From Chrysomallon squamiferum (Eukaryota > Mollusca > Gastropoda > Neomphalida > Peltospiridae), in assembly GCA_012295275.1 (NCBI GenBank), contig CM022670.1, forward strand, positions 31,621,438-31,685,437: 64,000 bases of DNA, written 5' to 3'. The notes beneath the pieces were generated by a model, which was given only the letters and a program-made list of their open reading frames with translations, did not search any database and was not told the DNA's origin. This document shows positions 1 through 11,876 of this stretch, one piece after another; position 1 is the stretch's first letter; every line of letters begins with the position of its first letter. Both the position numbers and the translations under genes were made by a program.

Positions 1-61
1 AAAATACATCAGATTAGTTAAATTCTGAAAACATTTTTGTGTAAATAATTGTATCTCTTTA

Positions 62-240
62 GGAGAATTTAATGCGTGTTACATGTGGTGCCTCAGTAGT
101 GACTAAATCGTTTGCATCCAATATGTGTGATCTGTGGACATTTTTCTGAGATAATTCACCATCCAAAGTTTCTAGAGTGTAAACATGACCATCCACACTG
201 GGTTTAGCAATCATTTGTAACGTGTTTTTAAACAAGAAAA
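62..240 (-). other. Open minus-strand fragment, possible retroelement integrase tail or exon
   Basis: A minus-strand reading frame of about 52 codons is open from near 226 down to a stop near 70. It contains a stretch of the form VYTLETLDG followed by VHRSHILDAND. The pattern of a short beta-strand pair, a DG turn and a basic HR-H motif resembles the C-terminal tail of Ty3/gypsy-type integrases, but the match is loose. It could instead be a downstream exon of the minus-strand gene that starts at 3227; a possible acceptor (CCCAG) lies within it. Nothing decides between these two readings. Confidence 0.2.
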
Positions 241-265
241 AATGTATGTATAAATTACAAATTTA

Positions 266-800
266 AAAATTAAAAAAAAAAAAAAAAAAAAACACAATAA
301 AAGAGTGTAAAGAAATAAATTGGTTTTGTAAAGTGTACAAAGTTAGGGATTCTCCATCTTTTCTTGGACAGGTTCGCAGCTTAGAAATTATTTTAACGCC
401 TTTGGCTGTAATTACAGCCTTTGTCGACTCCTTCTGCTTCAGTATGGTACATATCGTAAAAGTACTATGCTCGTACTGCCTAGCCATGTTTTTCAATGAT
501 TTCATGCTTTAATTCAATGGACATCATCCGCTTCTTCTTCTCAGCACTGTCCTTTGCACTCATTTTCTTAGGATCCATGTAAATTTGGCAAAATACTGGG
601 AAAAAAAAAAAAAGCGCGAACAACACAACAGAAATGCTTCCACGGCGAGGTAACCGCGGGATGCTGGGCGGATGTTGTGTCGTTCGTTGCGCCAACTAGC
701 GGCGGCGTATCAGAAGCTAGCTCGTATCTCGGAGTTTGGCTCGTAACTCAAAGCAAAAAGTTGACCGGACGACTGCTCATAAGTAGGAAATCTCGTAAGT
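266..800 (-). mobile_element. Decayed Tigger/pogo-like DNA transposon relic (copy 1)
   Basis: On the minus strand an ATG at 578 opens a peptide beginning MDPKKMSAKDSAEKKK, followed by the ELKHEII, ARQYEHST and TILKQKES motifs typical of the N-terminal CENP-B-like helix-turn-helix of Tigger/jerky transposases. Compared with the second copy at 1.4-2.0 kb, about 26 bases are missing after the KH codons, so the frame breaks and continues in another frame. No DDE catalytic part is present. The 5' flank (about 700-800) holds repeated CTCGTA-type words similar to Tigger terminal repeats. The element ends in a poly-A/T tract near 270-292. It is a dead fragment. Confidence 0.6.
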
Positions 801-959
801 TGGAGCACTTTAATTGTTACTTCAAATCACATCCGCTCTTTTTATTGTTTCCGCTAATTTTTCCAACTCCATGCGTTGTTATAAAACAGCTTGCTCTATT
901 AGAATATTAATTTTTTTCAAGTTTCAAGTAATTAAGCAGCGAGAGCGAAGGAAACGGTC

Positions 960-1026
960 AAGACTAGAGTTCAGACAGGCGGAGAAACCAATGTTTTTGA
1001 ATGGCATTGTCTTTACGGACGACTAT
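960..1026 (+). other. Possible orphan exon ending in a consensus donor
   Basis: A plus-strand stretch encodes a basic peptide (RERRKRSRLEFRQAEK) and then FLNGIVFTDDY, ending at a good donor (CTATG followed by GTAAGC). I recognise no family and found no partner exon, so this may be chance. Confidence 0.12.
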
Positions 1027-1412
1027 GGTAAGCAACTGTCTATTCTTATTTTGATAGGGTGTAATGTGCAATTAATCTGTGTCAATAACATTTATTATAC
1101 CTTAAATTTTAATGTTTTAATCTCTCCTCCGTGCAGATTCTTATTTTGTCTTGGTTGCCTGTATAACCTTTTCTCGTATCTTTAATCAAAATTACTTAAA
1201 CGTATGTTTTATGATTGTATAATGTATTATTATCAAGTCACCTCTATATCTTAATTAAATAATTAACGTGGACCTTAACTTGTGTTTATTTCTCTAGTGA
1301 TAGATAGACTTATTGTCAGTTTAGCGTTTATATTCCTTGTTAGGTGGCCATTAAAGGACCTTGTTACCCTAGACTGAGCCTTAATAAAGATGTTTAAAGA
1401 TGTGAGCCCCGA

Positions 1413-2014
1413 GACATTGGCGCAACGAACAACACAACTTCAGGCCAGTATCCTACATCTCATTCGTTTGCTTCACGTGGTTACCTCACCACGGAAGCGT
1501 CTCTGTTGTGTTGTGTTCGCGATTTGTGCAGTATTTTGCCATGGATCGTAAGAAAGTGAGTGCGAAGAACAGTGCTGCGAAGAAGAAGCAGATGATGGCC
1601 ATTGAATTAAAGCATGAAATCATAGTAAAACATGAGCGAGGTGTTCATGTAGTTGACTTGGCTAGGCAGTACGAGCGTAGTACCATATCAAGCAGAAGGA
1701 GTCGATAAAGGCTGTAACTCCAGCCAAGGGCTTTAAAATAATTTGTCTGATCTCCAAATAAATACACTTTACAAAACCAATTAATTTCTTTACATTCTCT
1801 TTTATTTTGTTTTTTTATACAATATTTGTCATTTATAAATACGTTTTTCTTATTTAAAAACATGTTGCCAAAATATGGGGTGGTTTCGAGGGCTGGAACG
1901 GATTAATGGTATTTCAATTAATTTCAGTTGCGAAAATTGATTTAATATACAAGCAAATTGAGTTACGAGCTCGATCACGGAACGAATTAAACTCGTACGT
2001 CAAGGTACCACTGT
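1413..2014 (+). mobile_element. Decayed Tigger/pogo-like DNA transposon relic (copy 2) with right terminal repeat
   Basis: This plus-strand copy shares the GGCGCAACGAACAACACAAC leader, the start codon at 1542 and the N-terminal MDRKKVSAKNSAAKKKQ segment with copy 1. It keeps the ERGVHVVDLARQYE part of the helix-turn-helix that copy 1 lost, but has its own 16-base deletion just after the ERST codons, which shifts the frame to a stop at 1706. The right end, read on the minus strand from 2014, begins TACAGTGGTACCTTGACGTA and continues with CGAG words, the usual look of Tigger terminal inverted repeats beside a TA target. It lies inverted relative to copy 1. The DDE domain is absent. Confidence 0.65.
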
Positions 2015-2594
2015 ATATGTATTTTTAAAAACAATATTCCTAATTAAATATTCAATCTCATTAATCAAGAGAACTTAATACAGGTAAAGCTAAATGTAAA
2101 GGTTTAACAATGGCTCAGAACTAATCTGTAGACAAATTAAACCATTTTCCTTTTGTTTAATAGTAAAAATGGTAGAAGTAGACCTAGCAGCAGTAATAAA
2201 GGTAGTAATAGAGGCACCGGACCAATTATCCGGCGTCCTGAAATCAGGAAAGGCCAGAAAACCGGAATTTTTTCCCCGACGCTATTTTCATAGTTGGTGC
2301 GCGCGGGTGTTATCCTCACCTAACCGGAACTACTCTTTCAAGCCGCGTGGCATTCATTCACTAGCCACACTGTTTACGTGTCGAGTCGCCACAGTTGTGT
2401 ATCGTCAATTTTCTTTATGTTTTTAATTTTAAAATGTTTATGCCTAATTATTTAAGTATTTAGATGCCTTGGTACCAAACCGGAAACTCCACAAATCCGG
2501 AATACCTATACTACTGCTAGTAGTAACAGAAGTAATAATGATGATGATGATGATGATGATAGATTATGTAATACATTATTATTATTATTTTGAC

Positions 2595-3227
2595 CTTATT
2601 TTATTTTTCAGTGTGTCTCCTAGTATCAAAAGTATCCACCCAGGCACGTCAATTTGTGTCGTATCCATTGGTCTATCAATGACGTCTACTATAATCCACC
2701 TATCCCCTAAAGGAGGCTTTCTGAAAGGATATTTGTAAATTTAAAAAGACACAATCATAAACGCGCATACATATACACTCACACAACTCGAAAGTTCACT
2801 TAGTTGCACAATAAAGAAGCATAGTACAATTTTCATAAGTTTGTTGAAAATAAAATTTTATGGCAAAGAAAAATAACTTTTCTGCATGTTTTAATAATAA
2901 ATAAATACATTTATATACACACAGACATAGTCAACATATAAATATAGAAATAGAAGGAAATGAATTGTCAAATATTTCAAATAATATTCAAAATAAATAA
3001 ATTAATAAATAAATAAATAACCAAACAAATAAATAAAAACAAAAATAAAATAAATGTCAGAAAAAAACGAAAAAAAAACGGACAAAAAAGAAGTAATTTT
3101 TTATTCTTTCATTATCTTACCTGTTTAAAACTGTCTGCGGCAAATGGTTGATGTTGATTAAATCATTGATGTGAAGGTACATAACCATAACGAACAGAAT
3201 CGTGGTCACTGTCAGAACTACTCTCAT
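2595..3227 (-). CDS. 5' part of a membrane-anchored DUF288/STELLO-like protein gene (two exons seen)
   Basis: Exon 1 (3121-3227) starts with ATG and encodes MRVVLTVTTILFVMVMYLH, a signal anchor or signal peptide, then NDLININHLPQTVLNR, ending at a consensus donor GTAAGA. Exon 2 (about 2595-2720) follows a CTTTCAG acceptor in matching phase and encodes KPPLGDRWIIVDVIDRP, then GWILLILGDT. The order PP-GDRWIIVDV-DRP-GW-ILGDT is what I know from DUF288 proteins (plant STELLO Golgi proteins and nematode relatives), which have a short cytosolic tail, one anchor and a lumenal glycosyltransferase-like domain. The exon 2 donor (AAG/GTCAAA at 2595) is weak. Later exons were not found; they lie beyond the left edge or have been lost among the transposon relics. 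Family call from recall; moderate confidence. Confidence 0.5.
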
Positions 3228-4480
3228 GCTGAACAGCTTTGAACACCGCAAACGAAAACGTTCACTAAAATTGAAGTTCACGTTAGACAATAATTGTATA
3301 TGTAACTATTATTTGACATTAATTGTTTATAGTTTTCACCAAACTTCATAAACAATATTATATTTTTATGAGAACTATTTTTTGTGTTATTATTGTAAGA
3401 GAGAGAGAGAGAGAGACATATCACAAATTAGTATAAAATGTTTTTGCGTTGCCGAGGATCACTATTTTAAGTTGGGAAGCGTGTAGAACAGAGAAATAAT
3501 AACCATTGTTTCCTATTCTATAAAGGTCAGTATTCAGACGCCGAACGAAGCACTGTCAAATGGAAAGTCCGTCAGAGGAGAAGTCGTTCGCACGTTCTCG
3601 TGCTGAAGTCTGACGAAATACCGTCGAGCGAAGTCGGGTGTTTGGAAACATACTGACAGTAAATTGATTTGTTAAACAAACTTGGAATTTATTTCTGTGG
3701 ATTGAAAAATTAACATATTATTCTTTCTGTTTCAAACATGAACGTAACTTATTCTTTAGTTCTCAGTTTATAAAATATAAGATCTAATGTTTGTAAACAA
3801 CATATTTTGTTTTGGATATATAATTGCTGTTAACAATTCAGACGACAGCACCATAAATTAACTTCATACCGAGTTAACAAGGCCTGAAATACGAATTGTT
3901 TGTTATTTTGTGATGTAGTGATTTTCGATTAGATTACTGCTATTGTACTAATGTTGACAGTTTGAAATGACAATTCAGTTACAGTATAACGAATCCTCAA
4001 CCAAATATGTCTCTACTGTTTGAAGCATTATGATGTGTGCCTAGAACATTTGGTTGAATTTACAAACGGATATCAAGATAATGCATCATGTGATCAAAAG
4101 AATATGCTACCACCAATTTTAATATGGAAAAATAATTTATGTCTAATTATTTATTTAATAAATAAATTTTTATAAATCACATGACGTTGTTTCGAACTCT
4201 TACTATGCATCATTTCCGAACGTCGTGGCAAACACAGGAAAAAAAACCAACAAATCCCAACGTAATAATAATCTTAGAAACCTGTGTTAAATCAAGGCGA
4301 TGATATGTTTTGTACAGTTTGTTGCATATATTTGAGGCATAGAAAGATACTACTACTAATAATAATTTTAAAAAACTAAAAACTTTCTTACCGTCATTAA
4401 ACCGGAAGCGACAGTAACGATGCACATGCAATGATAATGACGACTAAAACTGAACCAAATGAAGCATGGGAATGGGAGGG

Positions 4481-4509
4481 ACCACACACACACACACACA
4501 TATACATAT

Positions 4510-4547
<38 letters not shown>
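4481..4547. repeat. (AC)n-spacer-(GT)n inverted microsatellite pair
   Basis: About 18 bases of AC repeat, a short TATACATATGA spacer and about 35 bases of GT repeat face each other, so the strand can fold into a hairpin. Confidence 0.85.
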
Positions 4548-5883
4548 TGCCTACCTAGAAAGATAGAAATAATTTAACTTGCATATCTGATGTTATTTCC
4601 AATTTCACTACTGAAGTGGAACGGGACCAGCAGATGTTATTTCTCTAACATACTGATTGAACTAAAACTATGAAATATGCTTACGCATCCTGCTGTTATT
4701 ATTTTTAAACGAATACTAATAAACCTAGTTTAGCTCAAACACCTGTTAGCGTTACATAAATAGAAGCTTTATTAATGACACAATGATTTAATTTAAACTA
4801 TTATAAGTTTTTCAAAGCTACAGTTGAAAGAAAATTTCAACATGTAAATTAAAGAGACAAGTTAAGAATTTGTAAGTCCCCTTTAAATATAAAGCTCAAT
4901 ATTACGATTAGTTTATTAATAAAATACTGAATAAACAAATAACTTTTTCTTTGTGTGTGTGTGTGTGTGCGTGTGCCTGTGTGTAACGGACGGGGGGGGG
5001 GGCGGATAATGAATTATGTTGGATAATATATATATAACTCATTATTTACTCACTATATGAGTTACTCATAAAATAGTTGTCCTGGGAACAAGCAACCAAG
5101 ACGGAGTTTAAATCAAAAGGCTTTAATAATAGGTAATCCCTGATACAGAAATATTAAAGTATACAACACCGTGAATGGCGTGTCCAAGGAGGAGAAACTG
5201 ACGACTTTCATAAAACCGTATTTAATTAATACAAAGTATAATCAAGCTTCTACAGTTATAAAATCAGAACAAATCAAACAAAAACAAAAACAAAACCTAA
5301 ATCCCTGTTGTTTGGATATAAAGAAAACAAATTTATAAACTAACATATTCAACAAAAATATTATCAAATACAATATATTAATATGTAGTTCATTACAATC
5401 AAACCTGCAGAGAAGTCAGTTCCATGTATTTAAATATTAACATCAGCTGTCAAAGTTCATTAGTCATAGCTTCAGTGAGAAGTAAAACTGCTACAGTTCA
5501 ATATTGCCTATTCATATTATTACATGCTATGACAATCTTATGTTAAAGTAGAAGTAACTTAATACGAATCTTGAAATGCCATTAATATAGTCCCACTCAG
5601 TCTTATACTAATTTCAGTTTCGCACAATCTCATGTGTTAAAAGTAATCTTTAACAAAAGCAATTAACTGGAATGTTTATCTAATAATAAGGGGTTCTGTT
5701 GTCTTTTGTAGGAACCCATTAAAACCTAGCCGCTACCAGATCAAAGGGTATATTCCCAGTGCTAATGAAAGCTCCCAATAGCAGGCAGTAATCTTAACCT
5801 ATCTTGCTAGCACCTTTCTCCCATCCGATTACGTTTATGAATCAATTACTTTAAAAACATTAAATACTGACCTTTATTTCTCT

Positions 5884-5885
<2 letters not shown>

Positions 5886-5921
<36 letters not shown>
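5886..5921. repeat. (AC)n microsatellite
   Basis: An uninterrupted AC dinucleotide tract of about 36 bases upstream of ENOSF1. Confidence 0.95.
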
Positions 5922-5935
<14 letters not shown>

Positions 5936-6031
5936 TAACGTTAAAATTGATCAAGAGTAACCCGTGACCGTAAACAAAGGCAGTAAGATATAAATTTAAT
6001 TACATCTAAAGAGAGTCTACGGTAAAGACAG

Positions 6032-6055
6032 ATGCAATGGCTCCTACGACAATAA
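6032..6055 (+). promoter_or_regulatory. Short upstream ORF overlapping the ENOSF1 start codon
   Basis: The sequence reads GATGCAATGG. The first ATG (6032) opens a seven-codon frame (MQWLLRQ, stop at 6053-6055) that overlaps the main start at 6037 in another frame. Scanning ribosomes would meet it first if the transcript starts upstream. Whether it is in the mRNA is not known. Confidence 0.45.
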
Positions 6056-6277
6056 CTGGTTATTCGCTGAAAGATATTCGCTTTCCTACATCTCTAGAAA
6101 AGGATGGATCTGATGCTATGGTATGCACTGTGGCCCGACGTCACTTTTAAAACTTCAGTATTAACGAGCTGACATTTGCATCTGTATATAAAGAACTGTA
6201 ATCAAAGGGATAAAAAATAGGAAAAGGGGCGGACGTATTTACCGTTTCAATTAACCGTAAATATTCTGTTAAAGGGA

Positions 6278-6329
<52 letters not shown>

Positions 6330-7051
6330 TTATTTTATTAATTTTTTTAAATTGCAGTCAGATGTGATTTTAAAATAAAATATTTTAGAAAATTATTAAT
6401 TTAAAACACTGTTAATTTGTTATTATGTTTTAATTAAAAAAAAAAGTAAAAAGAAGTATTAATCTATTTTTTAATAGAACAAGGCACCTGATTATTCAGC
6501 ACCTTATCTTATACTGAAAACAGATTCGGAGGTCGAAGGTCATGGAATCACTTTCACTTTGGGAAAAGGAAATACAATTGGTGAGACTTACAGTTATACA
6601 GCATGTCATGATTTGAAAAACCCCACCTCAAACACCCAAAAACTGAAAAATAAAGTAACTAAAAAAATAAAGTAATAAATTAAAGTAATTAAAATAAATA
6701 CATAAATAAAAAGAGAAAAAAGTACTAACAAAAACAAAATAATAATAAAAAGATAATTAAACTCCAAAAAACTACAGCCACAAACAAAATAAAAAACCAC
6801 TGCTTCAGTCACTGAATGAATTTATGCATTTTTATGTTAATGCATAACTGCAATATACACATTACCATGTGATAATAATAAAGTAATAATAAAGTACAAC
6901 AGTTAAAAAATCTAAGGAGACACACAAAGGCAACCATATCTCCATTTTTGCTGCTTTCATATCATAATAATATGTAGAATTAGTTTTTAATTTTCTTTTT
7001 TAATTTCTTGGCAGTAATAAATCATAATTTTACATCACAAAGCAACTCATT

Positions 7052-7096
<45 letters not shown>

Positions 7097-10000
7097 TTGA
7101 TGATGAATCTGATGAATTATTATTGTTATTAAAAACAGCCATCTTATTCTTCTTGTTTGTTCTGCAGTGTGCCATGCTGTTGACTATCTAATTAAGATGG
7201 TTGTTGGACAGGAGCTGTCAGATATTTATTCTGATTTTGGAGCATTCTGGCAAACACTAACTAGTGAGGATCAGATGAGATGGGTAAATTAAAACATTGT
7301 TTTTTACACATCCTTTTTTACCCTTTGTGACACACTAGTAGTGTATAGGTGACAACAGACACTTCTCAACATCTGTAGATCGTACTTAAATAGATCCATA
7401 CTTACACAATGATTATCTTGCCTTGTTTTTTTGTTAATAAACAGGTGATATTGTTATGTATTTTGACACACAGGTTATCTATAGGCTGTACTCTGACATA
7501 CATATGAATACAGATATTTCTCAACGAACACAGATCCTGGCTTGATTTTTTGGTTGATTTTTTTTATTTTTAAATTAAAGAGTTAATATTAGCAAAGTAT
7601 AGGGTATGCTCTGAAAGACATGAATGGAGCACTTCTCAGCATACATATATGTCCTGCTTACACAGATCCATACATGTGTAAAGATTTCAGGCATAGTTTT
7701 AAAAACTTAATCCTACTAATATTATTATGACTTTATGACACTCCAGAAATATTTAGAGTATCATCTAGTTTATATGTGTTTTGTAAGTCAGGAAATGTCT
7801 GTATCTCTTTTGTTTGTTTGTTGCTGTTTTTTAAATATTTTACTTATTATTTCTGATCAGTGTGTATGCGTGTCTGTAAATATTCAGTAATCACAACTGC
7901 AGACATGCATTCATAATAACTATACATTGGTAATCATTTCATGCCTTTTTTTTTTAAATCTGAATTTCAGTTTTGTTTAATTAAATAACTGCAATAGTAC
8001 CACGAAAACATTTTTTAAATAATTTTTATGACTGAGGTAATAAAGTATACATATATACATACATTATATATAAAACAGTTCTATTAATTATATTTTTTTG
8101 TGCATGGTAATTATGCATATATATTTGCTAAAAGGATGGGTATTTTCAGATTGTTTGACATTATAAGAGTATCAAACAGCTTAATTATTAAGTTCATAAC
8201 ATAATGGATGTTTTAACATTTTACAAATCCTATAATTACCTTTGTCAGAAAATAAATGTCATATAACCACAGACTGTAAATGTGTTTGATGTATTATTAA
8301 ACAAAACATTTATTTCTTACTTTCTTTTGTTTTGGATTTATTTAACTATGTTTTTGTTTGTAGCACTTATTGAAAAAGTGTTCAATGCATTGCTAAATAA
8401 AATATTTATTTTATTCATTCTTTCTTATGGATTTATTTATCTATGTTTTTTTTTTGTAGCTTGGTCCAGAGAAAGGAGTAATGCATTTAGCCGTGGCAGC
8501 CATTATTAATGCACTCTGGGATTTGTGGGCTAAGATAGAAGGAAAAGTAATTAAAATTTGTTTTTATCAAACATATTTTGATTATGAGAATAGTGCATTA
8601 GTGTAATAAAATCCAAATAAAACTAGGAAACATAAGTTTTGCTAAATATTTTATTCATTTTTCATGATATAAAATTGTAGAGTACTGTCTGATAATTATA
8701 ATTATGTAAACAAATATTTATAAATATTTAATCTAAACTCCTTTTTCCATTTCTATGCTGAGACTATATTTAAAATAATATAATTATAAAAATATGTAGC
8801 AATTTAGTTAGGACTGTAAAATACTTAAGAATATAAAAATATTGCATTTTTTGTAATTATTCGAGTTTTTTCAATGTTTTTTTAAAAATGTTTTATTTAT
8901 TAAATTTTAACAAAACATTATTTTTTATTTTTTAATATAACATTAGCTTATTTTTAGTTTTTAAAATTTATTCATATTAATAAATTAATTTATTTATTTT
9001 ATAATTTTGCAGCCTCTTTGGAAATTGTTAGTGGACATGGTAGGCCAAAATCTTATGTTTATTTAAATTTAATGTTAAAAATATTTGAAAATTCTTCAAG
9101 GAAAATAATATTTAATGTCCCAAGTTTAGTGAGTTCAAAATAATCATATGTCAGCAAGAATGGCCAACTGGCTGCTGAACTCATTTAAATGTAGGCAGTC
9201 ATTGCCATTTTTGTAAAAATTTCCAACATGAGAGGGTTCTATCTCTTGTCCAATCAAGCCCTATTTTCAGCAGATTCAAATGGGGAGAAGTTTCATGCAT
9301 TAAGTGATTTGATGTGTAAAGATCCATTAACAGAAATATAATTTAATTAGTCAAAATATTTATGGAGTAACGTAGCTATACTATATTTGAAATGTTTTTG
9401 TAAAAAAAACTGCTTACTTTCTTTTCCTTCATTTTTCTCAGGAACCTGAAAAGCTAGTATCCACTATAGATTTTAGATATATGTAAGTATTTATTTTATT
9501 TTACTTTCTAAATTTTTATTTCATTTCAGTTTTTACTGATAAAAATAATTTATATATAATATTCTTTTTGGTGTTTAATGTTTTACTTTTTCACAGTAAC
9601 TGTTAACTTGTTTATACTTCTTACCGTGTAATTTCTTAATTTATTTCATGTTGCTGTTTTATATTTTTATATATTTAATATATTTGTTTTATATATTATA
9701 CTGCTTTTAATAATAATAAACAAATAAATAATAAAAACAGTGACAAAACAATAATAATAATAGCAGAAAAAATTAAGTTTAACTAAAGTAAATATTAAAA
9801 TATCATTGTATAGTTTTATTATAGAACAGATGCTTTAACCAAAGAAGAAGCAATAGGTAATTAATAATTTGCATTAGTTTTTTTTTTTTTTTTTCAGGGT
9901 TGATGGATTTAAATTTTTTCTTAATAAAATTAATAAATATTTAACTTAAAATTAGGAAAGTGAAACAAATTTTTGTAATCTTTCCAGGCAAGATTAAGAT

Positions 10001-10637
10001 GGTTAAGAACAAAATAAATATTTATAATTTTGTTTATAGTCATTATATAAAATAAAATGCATTTGTCTGTTTATATCAGATTTTGCAGGATTTAGTTCTA
10101 ACATTTCTGCTTTAAAACATGTAATACTATTAAACATCTTTCACCAAATAATTGTTGACAGCTCTTTTCAAAAACAGAAATAGTGAAATTAAAATAATAT
10201 ATTATTATACCAAAAATTATAATAAAATAGCAAGAGGAAAAGTAACAGAAAAAACATGATATATTGCATATTTTATTTTAGAAATATTAAGAAGAATGCA
10301 AGAAGGAAAGAAAGAAAGAGGTAAGGAAATGAAACTAATAAGACATTAGTTAAGTTATTTGAGATATTTATATTAATCTTTTATATATTTATTGATGAGA
10401 TGTGTTCATCATTTAATAACCTTCTTAATAATTTAATTTGTGATTTATGAAGTATATTTTTGTGTCCTTAGGTCATAAAATAAGTGTTTTTTGATAAGGC
10501 CATTTATCTAATTGTAATTCCAATTGTGTTAATGGCCACAGTATACATTGTCTTTTCAATGTATTTGAAAATCATTTTCTTTAAATAATACGAGAAATCA
10601 GATGAAAGATAACAGCAATTCATATATCTTATATCAT

Positions 10638-10675
<38 letters not shown>

Positions 10676-11825
10676 AAAAATAACATATTTAAATTCATTG
10701 CCATACATACATACATTTATCTGACATGTTATGAAAGTCCTTGTTTAGATACTTAATGAAATGTTGTTAATATTTTATTATTGATGAGTAAATTTTGCTT
10801 TCAGAAAATGAAATAATTTCAAAAGGGGTCCCTGCATATACAACTACTGTTGGCTGGCTTGGCTATTCTGATGAAAAAGTCAGGAAAGTAAGAAACTTTT
10901 GGTGTATTTGTAATATTTTTCTACTCATAAATGTGATTAGAAACAAGATGATTTAAAGAATATGATAAAAAAAAAAGTCTAACTGGAATTGTTGTTTGAG
11001 TGTTTATTTTATTTTTGATTAATTTGTTTATTTTAATTCTTTGTTCATTTATTTAACTATTGGATTTATTATTATTATTTTTTTTCATATTTAATTTATA
11101 TATATGTAAACAAACACACTCACACATAGACACACATATATTATTAATTTATTTTCTTATTTTCTTTATTTATTTTCTTATTTATTTTACTTACTTTCTT
11201 ATTTATTTATTTACTTATTTTATTTTATTTATTTTTGCTCATGTAAATTATAAGAGGAAAATTCATTAATATTTATAAAAAATTCTTTTGGTTTCATTAT
11301 ATTGTTTAGAAAATATACCCACTATTTCTTTGTAATTTTTGTTAAATATGCTTAACACAGTTTTACTCAACATGTTACTAACAACTTTTTCTTGATAACA
11401 TATGATGTCTAATATCTATGTAAGCTGTTAATTTTCCTTGGATTTAAAAATTCATGATGTCATATTTATTATTTTTATTTTTATTTTTTGTTTTCAGTTG
11501 TGCAAAGAAGCTCAGGCTGAAGGTTGGACTAAGTAAGTTTGTACAATTGCTGAAAGCTGAGAACAGTTGCTACATCTTACCCCTCTGCTACCAGGCTTTT
11601 ATTGATCCGATCTTAATGGATGTTTTTTAACTTTCTGACTACTTGTTTCTCTAAAACTGAATATCAGTCCGTTATAAAATATAATGGTGCCAAGAACAAA
11701 AAAGGCCAATTAAAATAAAAAAAAAAAAAAGAAAGAAAGAAAGAAAGAAAGAAAGAAATAAGTAAAGAAATAAAATAAATAAATACAATAATTAAATACG
11801 AAAAAACAACAACAAACAACTAAAA

Positions 11826-11876
<51 letters not shown>

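Larger units (their letters stand above)
3228..6036. other. Intergenic region between the DUF288-like gene and ENOSF1
   Basis: The two genes are divergent here, so promoters are expected at both ends. The stretch near 3520-3650 is richer in CG dinucleotides than its surroundings and probably holds the 5' UTR or promoter of the minus-strand gene. The remainder has (GA)n at 3402-3416, a CA/TG inverted pair at 4481-4547, (GT)n followed by G9 at 4952-5001 and (AC)n at 5886-5921. I see no convincing exon. Confidence 0.5.

Noticed and set aside
2169-2426. An 85-codon plus-strand frame and an overlapping Leu-rich minus frame
   Set aside because: No family resemblance and no partner exons; the Leu run comes from an AGTAATAGAGG-type simple sequence on the other strand. 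I could not exclude a transposon remnant.
7310-7700. Possible long tandem repeat in ENOSF1 intron 3 (ACTTCTCA-CATA-AGATCCATAC words recurring about every 130-170 bases)
   Set aside because: Similarity is patchy and I could not define a unit by eye; a self-alignment would be needed.
8282-8509. A 75-codon frame running into ENOSF1 exon 4
   Set aside because: It reads through the duplicated intron segment and the exon in the wrong frame; the exon 4 frame is fixed by ENOSF1 similarity.
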